A DNA stretch of 64,000 nucleotides from Listeria floridensis FSL S10-1187 (GCF_000525875.1 NZ_AODF01000008.1:107969-171968), one strand, 5' to 3'. Counted from the stretch's first letter, positions 53,102 to 63,870 are shown. Program-made: numbers and translations. The notes: generated from the letters alone by a model not told the origin.

Positions 53102-54940
53102 GTGAAACTAAGAGAAGATATTCGTAATATCGCCATTATTGCCCACGTTGACCATGGGAAAACGACGCTTGTCGATGAATTATTGAAACAATCCGGAACA
53201 TTCCGTGAAAATGAACATGTTGATGAGCGCGCGATGGACAGCAATGACATCGAACGTGAACGCGGTATCACGATTTTAGCAAAGAACACAGCGATCAATT
53301 ATAAAGGAATCCGTGTGAACATTATGGATACTCCTGGACACGCCGATTTTGGTGGTGAAGTAGAACGGATTATGAAAATGGTTGATGGTGTTTTGCTCGT
53401 AGTCGATGCTTACGAGGGAACAATGCCGCAAACGCGTTTCGTACTAAAAAAAGCGCTTGAGCAAAATTTAACGCCGATTGTTGTCGTTAACAAAATTGAC
53501 CGTGACTTTGCACGTCCAGAAGAAGTAGTCGATGAAGTTTTGGAACTTTTCATTGAGCTAGGCGCAAACGATGATCAGCTTGAATTCCCAGTTATCTATG
53601 CTTCCGCAATTAACGGAACTTCAAGTGAAGATTCTGATCCGGCAAAACAAGAAAAAACGATGGAGCCGCTTTTAAATACCATCATTGAACATATTCCAGC
53701 ACCAGTTGATAATAGCGACGAACCGCTTCAATTCCAAGTTTCGCTGCTCGATTATAACGACTATGTCGGTCGAATTGGTATCGGACGTATTTTCCGCGGA
53801 ACGATGCATGTTGGACAAACCGTTGCACTGATGAAACTAGACGGGACAGTAAAACAATTCCGCGTAACGAAAATGTTCGGTTTCTTCGGATTGAAACGTG
53901 AAGAGATCAAAGAAGCAAAAGCAGGCGACTTGATTGCACTTTCAGGTATGGAAGATATTTTCGTCGGGGAAACGGTAACTCCGTTTGACCATCAAGACAA
54001 GCTTCCAGTTCTTCGAATTGATGAACCGACACTTCAAATGACTTTCGTTACGAATAACAGTCCATTTGCTGGTCGTGAAGGTAAGCATGTAACGAGCCGT
54101 AAAATTGAAGAACGTTTAATGGCCGAGCTTCAAACAGACGTTTCGCTGCGCGTTGAACCAACAAGTTCGCCAGATGCATGGACAGTATCTGGACGCGGTG
54201 AACTGCATTTGTCGATTTTGATTGAAACGATGCGCCGGGAAGGCTATGAACTTCAAGTTTCTAAACCGGAAGTTATTATCCGCGTTGTTGACGGTGTTCA
54301 GTGTGAACCAGTGGAAGATGTACAAATTGATACACCGGAAGAATTTATGGGGGCTGTTATCGAATCAATCAGCCAACGTAAAGGTGAAATGCAAAATATG
54401 ATCAACGACGGGAACGGTCAAGTGCGTTTACAGTTTAAAGTACCTGCTCGTGGTTTGATTGGTTATACAACTGATTTCCTTTCCATGACACGTGGATACG
54501 GAATTATCAACCACACATTCCTAGATTATGAACCAATGCAAACAGGTCGTGTCGGCGGACGCAGAAACGGTGCGCTTGTTTCGATGGAAACTGGGAAAAC
54601 AACGACATACGGGATTATGCAAGTGGAAGATCGCGGAACTATTTTTGTGGAACCGGGAACTGAAATTTATGAAGGTATGATTGTTGGGGAAAACAGCCGT
54701 GAAAATGATATTGCGGTTAATATCACGAAAGCAAAACAAATGACTAACGTTCGTTCTGCAACGAAAGATCAAACCAATGTCATTAAAAAACCGCGTCAAA
54801 TGTCGCTTGAAGAATCACTAGAATTCTTAAACGATGATGAGTATTGTGAAGTAACACCTGAAAATGTGCGTCTTCGTAAGAAAATCTTAAATAAAAATGA
54901 ACGTGAAAAAGCAGCAAAACGCAAGAAAAGTGCGGAATAA
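53102..54940 (+). CDS. typA: Ribosome-associated GTPase TypA/BipA
   Basis: A 612-residue translational GTPase. G1 [15 protein letters not shown]3 [15 protein letters not shown]4 VVNKIDR; then domain II, and EF-G-like C-terminal domains with the TypA-specific end ([25 protein letters not shown]). It helps 50S assembly and growth at low temperature or under stress. GTG 53102 follows AGGAGG by 9-10 bases. No frame break. Confidence 0.96.
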   Translation: MKLREDIRNIAIIAHVDHGKTTLVDELLKQSGTFRENEHVDERAMDSNDIERERGITILAKNTAINYKGIRVNIMDTPGHADFGGEVERIMKMVDGVLLVVDAYEGTMPQTRFVLKKALEQNLTPIVVVNKIDRDFARPEEVVDEVLELFIELGANDDQLEFPVIYASAINGTSSEDSDPAKQEKTMEPLLNTIIEHIPAPVDNSDEPLQFQVSLLDYNDYVGRIGIGRIFRGTMHVGQTVALMKLDGTVKQFRVTKMFGFFGLKREEIKEAKAGDLIALSGMEDIFVGETVTPFDHQDKLPVLRIDEPTLQMTFVTNNSPFAGREGKHVTSRKIEERLMAELQTDVSLRVEPTSSPDAWTVSGRGELHLSILIETMRREGYELQVSKPEVIIRVVDGVQCEPVEDVQIDTPEEFMGAVIESISQRKGEMQNMINDGNGQVRLQFKVPARGLIGYTTDFLSMTRGYGIINHTFLDYEPMQTGRVGGRRNGALVSMETGKTTTYGIMQVEDRGTIFVEPGTEIYEGMIVGENSRENDIAVNITKAKQMTNVRSATKDQTNVIKKPRQMSLEESLEFLNDDEYCEVTPENVRLRKKILNKNEREKAAKRKKSAE

Positions 54941-54953
54941 CTGTGATTAATAA

Positions 54954-54987
54954 GGAGACGGCGCCTGCGGGCGCCGTCTTTTGCTTT
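54954..54987 (+). terminator. Terminator of typA
   Basis: GC-rich perfect stem AGACGGCGCC with GGCGCCGTCT, loop TGCG, followed by T-rich sequence. Strong. Confidence 0.9.
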
Positions 54988-55139
54988 TTTAGGCGCATTG
55001 CGGATATCAATTTCTAAGGGAGACTTGCAGAAAAATAAAATCGAGTTTTTTTCTAAATATAAAAACATATTTGTAACAGAATTGTAATGTAAGGTGATTT
55101 TTGCTATAGTTAAATTATCAGGAAGGAGTGTGTGTCACT

Positions 55140-56006
55140 ATGAAAAAGTGGATGAGCGCTATTATGATATTGATGGTTGCCATTCTTGTTGCGGCTTGTG
55201 GTTCTGATAAATCGGCAGAAAAAGAAACGAAAACAGAACCCAAACAAGAGCAAAAGGCTAAGAAAGAAGAAAAACAAACAACCGAGAAAAAAACTGAGGA
55301 AGATACAGCTGCAAACTCAGAAGGAAAACAAACGGAAACGCCTAAAACGGAGGAACCAAAGAGCGATGCTTCGGAATCAAAGCAGGACAGCTCAACTGCA
55401 TCTTCAGAAAAGAAAGCAGAATCAAGCACAAAGCAAACGCCTAAAGCTCAGATTGCAGCTCCGGCAATTTCAAAAGCAGCTTTCAGTACATCGAATGTCG
55501 CTCCTGTTACTGGTGGGAAAGTGACGACTGTTTATGGAAATTATTCTTCTTCTTTTATTAAAGATTTTGGTTCATTAACGATTCGTGTGAACCAATATAA
55601 AGTAGAGAAAGTAGAAAATCCAACGAAGACAATCAGTGTTTACTCACCTGAAAGCTATATGCAAAAAGGTGGTTATGTAATTACGCTGTACTTCTCAATT
55701 TTTAATCAAACGAAGCAAAATTTGACATATAAACCAGAGCAAATCAGTTTGGCAGGAAACAGCACAGTAACTGGCGGAAGCTTAGATAATTTTGTTCCTG
55801 CTAAATACCACATTAAAGGAAGCGCGAGCGACCCTTATGTGTTTGCGCCGGAAAAAACAGCAGAAGGTTTTGTAACCTATATGTTGGATGAAGCGAAATT
55901 TCAAGATCTGAAAGCAAATCCGCGGATTGCAGTTCCAAATCCAAGCAAAATGGATAACAAAGCTGTAAAAGGCGATGATGCTGTTGCATCAATTCAAGTT
56001 CAATAA
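55140..56006 (+). CDS. Secreted lipoprotein, possibly DUF5068-like
   Basis: A 288-residue exported lipoprotein. The signal peptide MKKWMSAIMILMVAILVAAC ends in a lipobox (Val-Ala-Ala-Cys, Cys 20), processed by LspA. Residues about 25-105 are a low-complexity Lys/Glu/Thr/Ser linker through the cell wall. The C-terminal ~165 residues form a beta-rich domain (SLTIRVNQYKVEKVENP, YVITLYFSIFNQTKQNLTYKPEQISL) of the kind seen in DUF4352/DUF5068 proteins. ATG 55140 follows AGGAAGGAG. An extended -10 TGCTATAGT lies near 55102. Function unknown. Confidence 0.82.
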   Translation: MKKWMSAIMILMVAILVAACGSDKSAEKETKTEPKQEQKAKKEEKQTTEKKTEEDTAANSEGKQTETPKTEEPKSDASESKQDSSTASSEKKAESSTKQTPKAQIAAPAISKAAFSTSNVAPVTGGKVTTVYGNYSSSFIKDFGSLTIRVNQYKVEKVENPTKTISVYSPESYMQKGGYVITLYFSIFNQTKQNLTYKPEQISLAGNSTVTGGSLDNFVPAKYHIKGSASDPYVFAPEKTAEGFVTYMLDEAKFQDLKANPRIAVPNPSKMDNKAVKGDDAVASIQVQ

Positions 56007-56015
56007 AAAAGTCTA

Positions 56016-56055
56016 ACAAAAAACCAGTTTCTCGCGCGAGAAACTGGTTTTTAAC
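56016..56055. terminator. Bidirectional terminator between the lipoprotein gene and ylaI-like gene
   Basis: Perfect stem AAAAACCAGTTTCTCGC with its complement, almost no loop, A and T runs outside. Confidence 0.88.
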
Positions 56056-56073
56056 GTATTTTAAGCCAATGAT

Positions 56074-56316
56074 TTATTCAGCCATCATTTTTTCACGTGC
56101 TTCAACTTCGCGTTTTAACTGGCTAAATGGTTTTGAAAAAGATTTATTGAAGCGGAACTTTCCGGAATTAATCCGTTCCATTGTCTTAACAGCAATTCGG
56201 TGATCACATTCTGGGCAAAGATACATCCGAATCGGTTTATTTTTCAACTGCTTGGTTTTAAATTCACGATTATCCAGTTCATTGGTTGTTCCACATAAAA
56301 TACAAGTTGCTTTCAT
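56074..56316 (-). CDS. Small zinc-ribbon protein (YlaI-like, DUF2197)
   Basis: An 80-residue protein. Two CxxC pairs, TCILCG at residues 4-9 and YLCPECDHR at about 33-41, suggest a zinc ribbon. The C-terminal half is helical and charged. ATG 56316 follows GAGGTGAT; an upstream GTG would lie in the site. Conserved next to ylaN and ftsW in Bacillus and Listeria. Function unknown. Confidence 0.85.
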   Translation of the reverse strand: MKATCILCGTTNELDNREFKTKQLKNKPIRMYLCPECDHRIAVKTMERINSGKFRFNKSFSKPFSQLKREVEAREKMMAE

Positions 56317-56477
56317 TTCTATCACCTCAATATTTTTATTATAGCATGTTTTAAAAAAATACGTGAAAACACTGATTTCATTTGGAAAGCATTTGCAGAG
56401 ACGGCTTTTTATGCTATACTTTATTCTATAGAATAGATGACTAAGCGTTTAACGCGTACGACAGGGGGATATCTGTG

Positions 56478-56753
56478 ATGGATCAAATGGATCACCGAGA
56501 TAAAGCAGTGGAACTTCTGAAAGAAGATGCCAAACGGATACTACAGTTGATTAAAGTCCAAATGGATAACTTGACATTACCGCAGTGCCCAGCATATGAA
56601 GAAGTGCTAGATACGCAAATGTACGGTTTATCACGGGAAATTAATTTTGCCATTCGTTTAGAACTGATTGAGCAAGAAGAAGGTAAAAAACTGATTGCGA
56701 CTCTTGAAAAAGAGTTGTCGGCATTACATGAACTTTCAATGAACAAGCAATAA
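56478..56753 (+). CDS. ylaN: YlaN (UPF0358)
   Basis: A 91-residue helical protein: [34 protein letters not shown] is typical. In recent Bacillus and Staphylococcus work YlaN binds Fur and relieves its repression under low iron; here the role is inferred. AGGGGG precedes; I choose ATG 56478 over GTG 56475 for spacing. TATACT near 56414 is a possible -10. Confidence 0.9.
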   Translation: MDQMDHRDKAVELLKEDAKRILQLIKVQMDNLTLPQCPAYEEVLDTQMYGLSREINFAIRLELIEQEEGKKLIATLEKELSALHELSMNKQ

Positions 56754-56756
56754 ATT

Positions 56757-56792
56757 AAAAAGGGTCTGCTCGTTTTGCAGACGCTTTTTTAT
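56757..56792 (+). terminator. Terminator of ylaN
   Basis: Stem GTCTGC with GCAGAC extended by AAGGG/GCTTT pairs, loop TCGTTTT, T run. Confidence 0.75.
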
Positions 56793-56901
56793 TTTATATG
56801 GATTTTACAGTGGAGATTGCTTTTCATGAGCCGTTTTTTTCATTATAATGTAACAAGACGCCTAAGAAAGAAAAGGGCGCGATGAAGATTGGAAGAGTGA
56901 T

Positions 56902-58086
56902 ATGCTGAAAAGAATTTTAAAATCATATGATTATTCACTAATCGTTGTTTATATCTTATTATGTTTGTTTGGGCTTATTATGGTGTATAGCGCAAGCTGG
57001 TCGCTTGCTTATCGTCACGAACTACCTGCTGATTTTTATTACATACGTCAAATTAAAAATTTGATTATCAGCTTTTTGTTTTTCCTGCTGTTTGCTCTTT
57101 TTCCGTATCGTATTTATCAGCATAATAAATTTTTAATGCCGATGATGTTCGGTTCTATCGCACTGTTACTTATGATTTTCATGGTGGGACATGCGGCAAA
57201 TAATGCGCAAAGCTGGTTCCGTCTTGGCTCTGCATCACTTCAGCCGGGAGAGTTCGTTAAAGTATCAGTTATTATTTATTTAGCAGCGATTTATGCGAAA
57301 AAACAGAAGTATATTGACGATTTCAACAAAGGCGTTTTGCCGCCGGTTTTTTTTCTCGCATTCGTCTGCTTTTTGATCGCGATTCAGCCCGATCTCGGAA
57401 CGGCGTTTATTATCTTCTTGACGGGGTGCTGTATTATCCTCTGCTCGGGAATGCGGTTCAAGAGTATGCTGAAATTGATCGGACTTGGGCTTGGCATTTT
57501 GCTAGTTTTGAGCATCATTGTTTTTCTTTTGCCAGAAGACATTCAAGTTAAAATTATTTCCCCAACACGGATGGGTCGGATTACCAGTTTTTTAAACCCG
57601 TTTCTTGATGCAGGACAAACTGGTCATCAGCTGGTTAATTCTTTTTATGCCATCGGTTCAGGCGGCATATTCGGCCAAGGTTTAGGCCAAAGTGTTCAAA
57701 AACTGGGCTATTTACCAGAAGCACACACTGACTTTATCATTTCTGTCATCGCAGAAGAACTTGGCGTTTTCGGTGTATTATTTGTTGTCATCGGACTATT
57801 TTTCATCATCTTTAAAACGATCCTGACTGGACTTAGAGCCGACAACCCGTTTGGATCACTGCTTTGCTACGGCACCGCCGGTCTAATCGGTATCCAAGCG
57901 TTCATTAATCTCGGCGGCGCATCGGGCACGATACCGATCACCGGTGTAACCTTGCCATTCATTAGTTATGGCGGTTCATCTTTAATGGTGCTTTCTGTCC
58001 TAATGGGTATCGTCATTAATGTTGGGATGTTTACGAATTATAAACGAAAATATGGAAGAAAAGATAACGATGAAGAAAACACTTGA
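56902..58086 (+). CDS. ftsW: Septal peptidoglycan polymerase FtsW
   Basis: A 394-residue SEDS-family glycosyltransferase with ten membrane segments that polymerises lipid II at the division site with its class B PBP. The loop RMGRITSFLNPFLDAGQTGHQLVNSFYAIGSGGIFGQGLGQSVQKLGYLPEAHTDFI carries the catalytic Asp near HTDFI. GVTLPFISYGGSSL near the end is conserved. ATG 56902 follows GGAAGAG. No frame break. Located upstream of pycA as in Listeria. Confidence 0.95.
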   Translation: MLKRILKSYDYSLIVVYILLCLFGLIMVYSASWSLAYRHELPADFYYIRQIKNLIISFLFFLLFALFPYRIYQHNKFLMPMMFGSIALLLMIFMVGHAANNAQSWFRLGSASLQPGEFVKVSVIIYLAAIYAKKQKYIDDFNKGVLPPVFFLAFVCFLIAIQPDLGTAFIIFLTGCCIILCSGMRFKSMLKLIGLGLGILLVLSIIVFLLPEDIQVKIISPTRMGRITSFLNPFLDAGQTGHQLVNSFYAIGSGGIFGQGLGQSVQKLGYLPEAHTDFIISVIAEELGVFGVLFVVIGLFFIIFKTILTGLRADNPFGSLLCYGTAGLIGIQAFINLGGASGTIPITGVTLPFISYGGSSLMVLSVLMGIVINVGMFTNYKRKYGRKDNDEENT

Positions 58087-58112
58087 GTTAGGAGTGTTTT
58101 CTTTTTTGGAAA
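58071..58112 (+). terminator. Terminator of ftsW
   Basis: AAGAAAACACT with AGTGTTTTCTT, loop TGAGTTAGG, T run. The left arm is in the last codons of ftsW. Confidence 0.8.
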
Positions 58113-58185
58113 CGAATATTTTTAACAGAAACAAAGATAATATACGTTTTTTTCTTAAAGAAATTGACTTGTCGAAAGAAAACAA

Positions 58186-58316
58186 TTTACTTTTGGTACC
58201 ATTTAATACTATAATTGAAGTCATATACGACTTTGTTCGTTACTTGCATAAAATTCTATCAGATTATGGAAATAAGCAGAAGATACATAAAATTAAAAAA
58301 GCAATTTTGCTTTTTT
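58186..58316 (+). promoter_or_regulatory. pycA promoter and leader hairpin
   Basis: TATAAT at 58210-58215 with TTTACT at 58186-58191 (18-base spacer). At 58295-58316 AAAAAAGCAATTTTGCTTTTTT is a palindromic, terminator-like hairpin 67 bases before pycA. The stem is weak (AT pairs plus two GC pairs), so any attenuation would be partial. No gene is seen in 58087-58382. Confidence 0.45.
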
Positions 58317-58382
58317 AAACTGTTTATGAACTTGCCTAACTGATAGTGAAAAAAGGCAGAGTGTTGGTTAGGAGGAGAATTT

Positions 58383-61300
58383 ATGAAACAAATTAAGAAA
58401 GTACTTGTAGCAAACCGCGGTGAAATCGCCATCCGTGTCTTGCGAGCTTGTACCGAACTCAAAATCAAGACAGTAGCAATATACTCACAGGAAGATACAG
58501 CGGCATTTCACCGTTATAAAGCAGATGAAGCTTACCTTGTAGGAGAAGGCAAGAAGCCGATTGATGCTTACCTGGATATCGAAAATATTATTGAGATCGC
58601 GAAGGAAGCTTCTGCGGATGCCATTCATCCTGGATACGGATTCCTTTCAGAGAACATTGAATTCGCTAAGCGTTGTGAGGAAGAAGGAATCATTTTTGTT
58701 GGTCCAAAATCCAAACACCTTGATATGTTTGGCGATAAAATTAAGGCAAAAGAGCAAGCCCTGCTTGCGGGCATTCCGGTTATTCCAGGAAGCGACGGTC
58801 CTGTTTCTGGGATTGAGGATGTGATTCAATTCGGAAAAGAAAACGGCTATCCGCTTATGATTAAAGCATCTCTAGGCGGCGGTGGACGCGGTATGCGTGT
58901 TGTCGAGTCAGAAGAGCATGTTGAAGAAGCTTTTAATCGTGCGGCTTCAGAAGCAAAAGCAGCTTTCGGAAATGATGAAGTATATGTTGAAAAATGCGTG
59001 ATGAATCCGAAACACATCGAAGTTCAAATTCTTGGTGATTCGCATGGCAATATTGTTCACTTATTTGAACGTGACTGCTCGGTGCAGCGCCGTCATCAGA
59101 AAGTTGTTGAGGTAGCGCCTTGTAATGCGATTACGACAGAACTGAGAACGCGTATTTGTGATGCTGCTGTTAAACTTATGAAGAATGTTTCGTATTTAAA
59201 TGCTGGAACGGTTGAGTTCTTAGTTGAAGGCGAAGAATTTTACTTTATCGAAGTGAATCCACGTGTTCAAGTTGAGCATACCATCACAGAAATGATTACA
59301 GGGATTGATATTGTGCAGTCGCAGCTTTATATTGCAGATGGCTATTCGATGCACGATCAGCTTGTTGCAATTCCTCAGCAGGAAGATATTCGCATTAACG
59401 GTTCTGCGATTCAGTGCCGAATTACAACGGAAGATCCTTTGAATAACTTCATGCCGGATACTGGACGAATCAATACGTACCGTTCAACAGGCGGATTCGG
59501 TGTACGTCTTGATGCTGGAAATGGTTTCCAAGGTACCGTTGTTACGCCATTCTATGATTCCTTGCTCGTTAAGCTTTCGACGTGGGGCATGACATTTGAA
59601 CAATCAGTTCGGAAAATGGCACGGAACTTGATTGAATTCCGGATTCGTGGGGTAAAAACGAACATTCCGTTCTTGCTGAATGTGGTACGTCACCCGGATT
59701 TCCGTAGCGGAAACTATAATACTTCCTTTATTGATTCAACGCCTGAGCTGTTTAAATTCCCGCATGTGCGCGACCGCGGAACAAAAACACTGCGTTACAT
59801 CAGTAATGTGACGGTGAACGGATTCCCAGGGATCAAACAAGATGACAAACCGGTTTATGATGAACCGCGCGTTCCAAAAATCCCTTATAACCAAGAAATT
59901 ATTCCAGGAACTAAACAAATTCTTGATGCAAAAGGACCTGAAGGGGTTGTAGATTGGATTAAGCAGCAAGATGAAGTACTACTTACGGACACAACGTTAC
60001 GTGATGCGCATCAGTCTCTTCTTGCAACACGGGTTCGTTCCAAAGATATTTTCCGAATTGCGGATGCGATGGCACATTTACTGCCGAAGATGTTCTCTTT
60101 TGAAATGTGGGGCGGAGCAACTTTTGATGTCGCTTACCGGTTCTTAAATGAAGATCCTTGGGTGCGTCTTGAAACACTTCGCAAACAAATTCCAAACGTG
60201 ATGTTCCAGATGTTACTTCGCGGTGCAAATGGAGTTGGTTATAAAAACTATCCGGATAATGTAATTCGTGAATTCGTGAAGCTTTCTGCGGATTCCGGAA
60301 TTGATGTATTCCGTGTCTTTGACAGCCTAAACTGGATTAAAGGAATGGAAGCATCAATTGAGGCTGTTCGGGATACTGGCAAAGTGGTTGAAGCTGCAAT
60401 TTGCTACACCGGGGACATTGATGATCCAACGCGAACAAAATATACAATTGATTATTACAAGCAAATGGCAACTGAATTGGTTGCACAAGGGACACATATT
60501 CTGGGTATTAAAGACATGGCGGGGCTGCTTAAACCACAAGCTGCTTATCGTCTTATCAATGAACTGAAAGATACTGTTGATGTACCGATTCATCTGCATA
60601 CGCACGACACGAGCGGTAATGGTATTTACACATACGCAGCAGCTGTCAGTGCGGGTGTTGATATCGTTGATGTGGCATCAAGTGCGATGAGCGGAGCGAC
60701 GAGCCAACCGAGCATGACTGGACTTTACTATGGTCTTGTGAATGGGAAGCGTCAGACAAATCTCGATGCGCATAATTCGCAAATTCTTAATCATTACTGG
60801 GAAGATGTTCGTAAATACTACAAAGACTTTGATAATGCGCTCAATTCGCCGCAAACAGAAGTCTATATTCATGAAATGCCGGGCGGTCAATATACGAATC
60901 TGCAGCAGCAAGCAAAAGCTGTCGGACTTGGCGATCGTTGGGATGAAGTGAAAGATATGTATTCGACGGTCAATCAAATGTTTGGTGACATTGTGAAAGT
61001 AACGCCGTCTTCAAAAGTAGTGGGAGATATGGCGCTCTTCATGGTTCAAAATGATTTAACCGAAGAACTGGTTTATGAAAAGGGCGATACTCTTGATTTC
61101 CCTGATTCAGTTATCGAGTTCTTCCGTGGTGAAATCGGGCAGCCTTATGGTGGATTCCCGGAAAAACTGCAGCAGATTGTTTTGAAAGGTCAAAAACCGC
61201 TTCACAATCGTCCAGGTGCGCTAATGGAGCCGGTTGATTTTGACGCCGTGCGTGCGGAACTGAAAGAAAAAATCGGTTATGAACCAACTGAAAAAGATGT

Positions 61301-61823
61301 GATTGCCTACATTCTTTATCCGAAGGTTTTCCTTGATTATCAAGAAATGATTAATAAATACGGTGATGTAACCGTGCTTGATACGCCAACATTCTACAAA
61401 GGAATGCGTCTAGGCGAAACGATTCAAGTCGAACTGGAAAAAGGTAAGATTCTTCTGATCAAACTCAACTCGATTGGCGAACCAATTGCCGATGGTACGC
61501 GAGTTATCTACTTTGAACTGAATGGTCAACCGCGTGAAATCAACATTCAAGATTTCAATGTTCAATCTACGGTTGTCGCAAGGCTCAAAATTGATTCAAC
61601 CAATCCAGAACATGTCGGAGCTACGCTCACCGGGGCTGTCATCCAAGTGGTGGCGAAAAAAGGTCAGCGCGTGAAAAAAGGCGATCCGCTTTTGATTACG
61701 GAAGCCATGAAGATGGAAACCACTATCCAAGCGCCGTTTGATGGAGAAGTCAATGCAATCTACGTTTCTGATGGCGATAATATTGAATCAGGCGACTTGC
61801 TGATGGAAGTTAGCCGAATCTAG
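58383..61823 (+). CDS. pycA: Pyruvate carboxylase
   Basis: A 1146-residue biotin enzyme that carboxylates pyruvate to oxaloacetate, the main anaplerotic step when the citrate cycle is incomplete. Biotin carboxylase domain (about 1-450) with ASLGGGGRGMRVV and EVNPRVQVEHTITE. Carboxyltransferase domain (about 530-800) with LLTDTTLRDAHQSLLATR and HTHDTSGNG. C-terminal biotinyl domain with the biotinylated lysine in ITEAMKMETTIQAPFDG. AGGAGG precedes ATG 58383. No frame break over 3.4 kb. Confidence 0.97.
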   Translation: MKQIKKVLVANRGEIAIRVLRACTELKIKTVAIYSQEDTAAFHRYKADEAYLVGEGKKPIDAYLDIENIIEIAKEASADAIHPGYGFLSENIEFAKRCEEEGIIFVGPKSKHLDMFGDKIKAKEQALLAGIPVIPGSDGPVSGIEDVIQFGKENGYPLMIKASLGGGGRGMRVVESEEHVEEAFNRAASEAKAAFGNDEVYVEKCVMNPKHIEVQILGDSHGNIVHLFERDCSVQRRHQKVVEVAPCNAITTELRTRICDAAVKLMKNVSYLNAGTVEFLVEGEEFYFIEVNPRVQVEHTITEMITGIDIVQSQLYIADGYSMHDQLVAIPQQEDIRINGSAIQCRITTEDPLNNFMPDTGRINTYRSTGGFGVRLDAGNGFQGTVVTPFYDSLLVKLSTWGMTFEQSVRKMARNLIEFRIRGVKTNIPFLLNVVRHPDFRSGNYNTSFIDSTPELFKFPHVRDRGTKTLRYISNVTVNGFPGIKQDDKPVYDEPRVPKIPYNQEIIPGTKQILDAKGPEGVVDWIKQQDEVLLTDTTLRDAHQSLLATRVRSKDIFRIADAMAHLLPKMFSFEMWGGATFDVAYRFLNEDPWVRLETLRKQIPNVMFQMLLRGANGVGYKNYPDNVIREFVKLSADSGIDVFRVFDSLNWIKGMEASIEAVRDTGKVVEAAICYTGDIDDPTRTKYTIDYYKQMATELVAQGTHILGIKDMAGLLKPQAAYRLINELKDTVDVPIHLHTHDTSGNGIYTYAAAVSAGVDIVDVASSAMSGATSQPSMTGLYYGLVNGKRQTNLDAHNSQILNHYWEDVRKYYKDFDNALNSPQTEVYIHEMPGGQYTNLQQQAKAVGLGDRWDEVKDMYSTVNQMFGDIVKVTPSSKVVGDMALFMVQNDLTEELVYEKGDTLDFPDSVIEFFRGEIGQPYGGFPEKLQQIVLKGQKPLHNRPGALMEPVDFDAVRAELKEKIGYEPTEKDVIAYILYPKVFLDYQEMINKYGDVTVLDTPTFYKGMRLGETIQVELEKGKILLIKLNSIGEPIADGTRVIYFELNGQPREINIQDFNVQSTVVARLKIDSTNPEHVGATLTGAVIQVVAKKGQRVKKGDPLLITEAMKMETTIQAPFDGEVNAIYVSDGDNIESGDLLMEVSRI

Positions 61824-61833
61824 TTGGGATAAC

Positions 61834-61869
61834 AAGGCAGGTGCAGTACTTTCTGCACCTGCTTTTTTT
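61834..61869 (+). terminator. Terminator of pycA
   Basis: Stem GCAGGTGCAG with CTGCACCTGC, loop TACTTT, T run of seven. The following 61870-62106 contains no gene and no clear promoter for tagG. Confidence 0.9.
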
Positions 61870-62106
61870 GCGGGTTTTTTAATGATTATGCTTTACAAAA
61901 CGGCTTTTTTAAGGTAACTTTACATAAGGTAGTTTCCAAGCGGATGCTGCCTAAAAAAATGCAACTTACACGAAATGGAAGAATCTGCAAAAGAGATGAT
62001 ACTAACTGAAAAAGCATCGTAAAGCGCGTGAGTTTGAAGAAGGAGAGATGCTTATACGAATGACTTGTGCATTTCATTTTTACTAAACTAAGAAAGAAGT
62101 GTTTTT

Positions 62107-62916
62107 GTGAAACAAGTTTTTGAGGTTCTAAAAGAACAAATAAAAAATACACCCATGATGTTCCGAATTGCACGTTACGAAGATCGTGCCAACTATCAAA
62201 GTCACTATCTTGGAATTCTCTGGGAAGTTTTAAATCCGCTTATTCAAGTTGCTATTTATTTCCTTGTTTTTGGATACGGCTTTCGCGGTTCGCAAATGAT
62301 TGCAGGCAATGTCAGCTTCCTTGAATGGATGCTTGCCGGAATCGTACCGTGGTTTTTTATTAATAGTGTCGTCATGCAAGGAACAAATAGTATTTTTAAT
62401 AAAATTAATCTTGTATCAAAAATGAATTTTCCGATGAGTATTTTGCCGAGTATCACAATTGTCTCGAATTTGATGAGCTTTTTTGTGATGATGGCAATCA
62501 TGATTGGAATCTTTTTGATTCAAGGAACACCGATTACGATTTACTGGTTCCAATTCATTTATTACTTTGGCGCAATGATTCTCTTTTTGTTTGCCTTCTC
62601 GCTTTTCAATGCGACGGTCACGATCTTAATTCGAGACTACTATTTGGCACTTCAAAGCGTCATGCGGGTCTTGTTCTATTTGACGGGGATTGTATGGAAT
62701 ATCCCGTCACTTTTACCAGGCTGGGCAGCAAATTTACTCCAGCTTAATCCATTCATGTACTTGGTTAATGGCTTTAGGGATTCGTTCCTCATGAATAAGT
62801 GGTTCTTTGAGATGCCGTCTTATTCGCTTTATTTCTGGGGTCTAACTGCTTTCTTCCTTATAGTTGGTTCAACACTGTACATGAAATTCCGTGAAAGATT
62901 CGTAGACTTTGTCTAA
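62107..62916 (+). CDS. tagG: Teichoic acid ABC exporter, permease
   Basis: A 269-residue ABC-2-type permease of the TagG/TarG family with six membrane segments; YQSHYLGILWEVLNPLIQVAIYFLVFGYGFRG near the N-terminus is the conserved opening. With TagH it flips polymerised wall teichoic acid across the membrane. GTG start at 62107 behind a weak AAGAAGTG site. Followed by tagH after 14 bases. Confidence 0.9.
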   Translation: MKQVFEVLKEQIKNTPMMFRIARYEDRANYQSHYLGILWEVLNPLIQVAIYFLVFGYGFRGSQMIAGNVSFLEWMLAGIVPWFFINSVVMQGTNSIFNKINLVSKMNFPMSILPSITIVSNLMSFFVMMAIMIGIFLIQGTPITIYWFQFIYYFGAMILFLFAFSLFNATVTILIRDYYLALQSVMRVLFYLTGIVWNIPSLLPGWAANLLQLNPFMYLVNGFRDSFLMNKWFFEMPSYSLYFWGLTAFFLIVGSTLYMKFRERFVDFV

Positions 62917-62930
62917 AAGGAGACTTTCTG

Positions 62931-63870
62931 ATGAGTAAAAAAAGTAAAAATTGCATTTAAGCATGTGTCAAAACAATTCGACTTATTTCAAAATAAATCT
63001 GATCATATTAAAGCACTGTTTCAGCCTAAGAAAAAATTTGATTCTTTTTGGGCGCTGAAAGATGTTAACTTTAATATTTATGAAGGTGAATCGGTTGGCT
63101 TGATTGGAATTAACGGATCAGGTAAATCGACGATCTCAAATTTGATTTCCGGTGTGATTCCAGCAACTGACGGTGAAGTAGAAGTAAATGGAGAAGCTTC
63201 GTTAATTGCAATCAATGTAGGTTTTAAACCGCCGCTTACCGGACTTGAGAACATCAAATTGAAATGCCTGATGCATGGCCTTAAGAATAGTGAAATCGAG
63301 CGGCTTCTTCCCGATATTATTGATTTTGCCGATATTGGTGATTTTATCAATCAACCGGTCAAAAACTATTCGAGTGGGATGCGCTCACGTCTTGGATTTG
63401 CGGTTTCAGCGCATATTGACCCGGATATCTTGGTGATTGATGAAGCGCTATCTGTCGGAGACCAAACATTTTATCAAAAATGTGTGGATAAAATTGAAGA
63501 ATTTAAAGCAAAAGGCAAGACGATTGTGTTTGTCAGCCATTCACTTGGGCAAGTGAAGAGCTTATGCGATCGAATTATTTGGATGCACTATGGTGAAGTT
63601 CGTGAAATTGGGCCTTCAGCAGAAGTTTCGGTGCTGTATGATGACTTCGTAAAATGGTTTAATACGCAACCACGGCCTTTCAAAAAAGACTACCAAATTG
63701 AAAAAAAGGCTTTGCAAAAAAATCCACCAAAGACACGTTTTCCAAATCCAAATTTGGATAAGTATAAACTAAGTGTGCTTGATAAAGTTCTGATTGGCGG
63801 GGTTGTTCTTGGAACAGGACTGTTTGGAACGTTAGTTGCACTTGGCAAATCATTTTTAGGATTATTTTAA
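62931..63870 (+). CDS. tagH: Teichoic acid ABC exporter, ATP-binding protein (frame break)
   Basis: Corrected length about 312 residues. Walker [14 protein letters not shown], signature [13 protein letters not shown], Walker [13 protein letters not shown], and H-loop FVSHSLGQV. The end carries one membrane-like segment ([18 protein letters not shown]). It lacks the long extracytoplasmic SH3-like C-terminus of Bacillus TagH. The frame breaks at seven A (62937-62943): with six A it begins [19 protein letters not shown] from ATG 62931 after AAGGAG. It pairs with tagG. Confidence 0.9.

Noticed and set aside
55177..55524. A Lys/Arg-rich open frame inside the lipoprotein gene
   Set aside because: It is the shifted reading of the A-rich Lys/Glu/Thr linker and has no start signals.
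58019..58318. A 99-codon open frame overlapping the end of ftsW
   Set aside because: It runs through the ftsW terminator and the pycA promoter and has no plausible start site; it ends in the leader hairpin.
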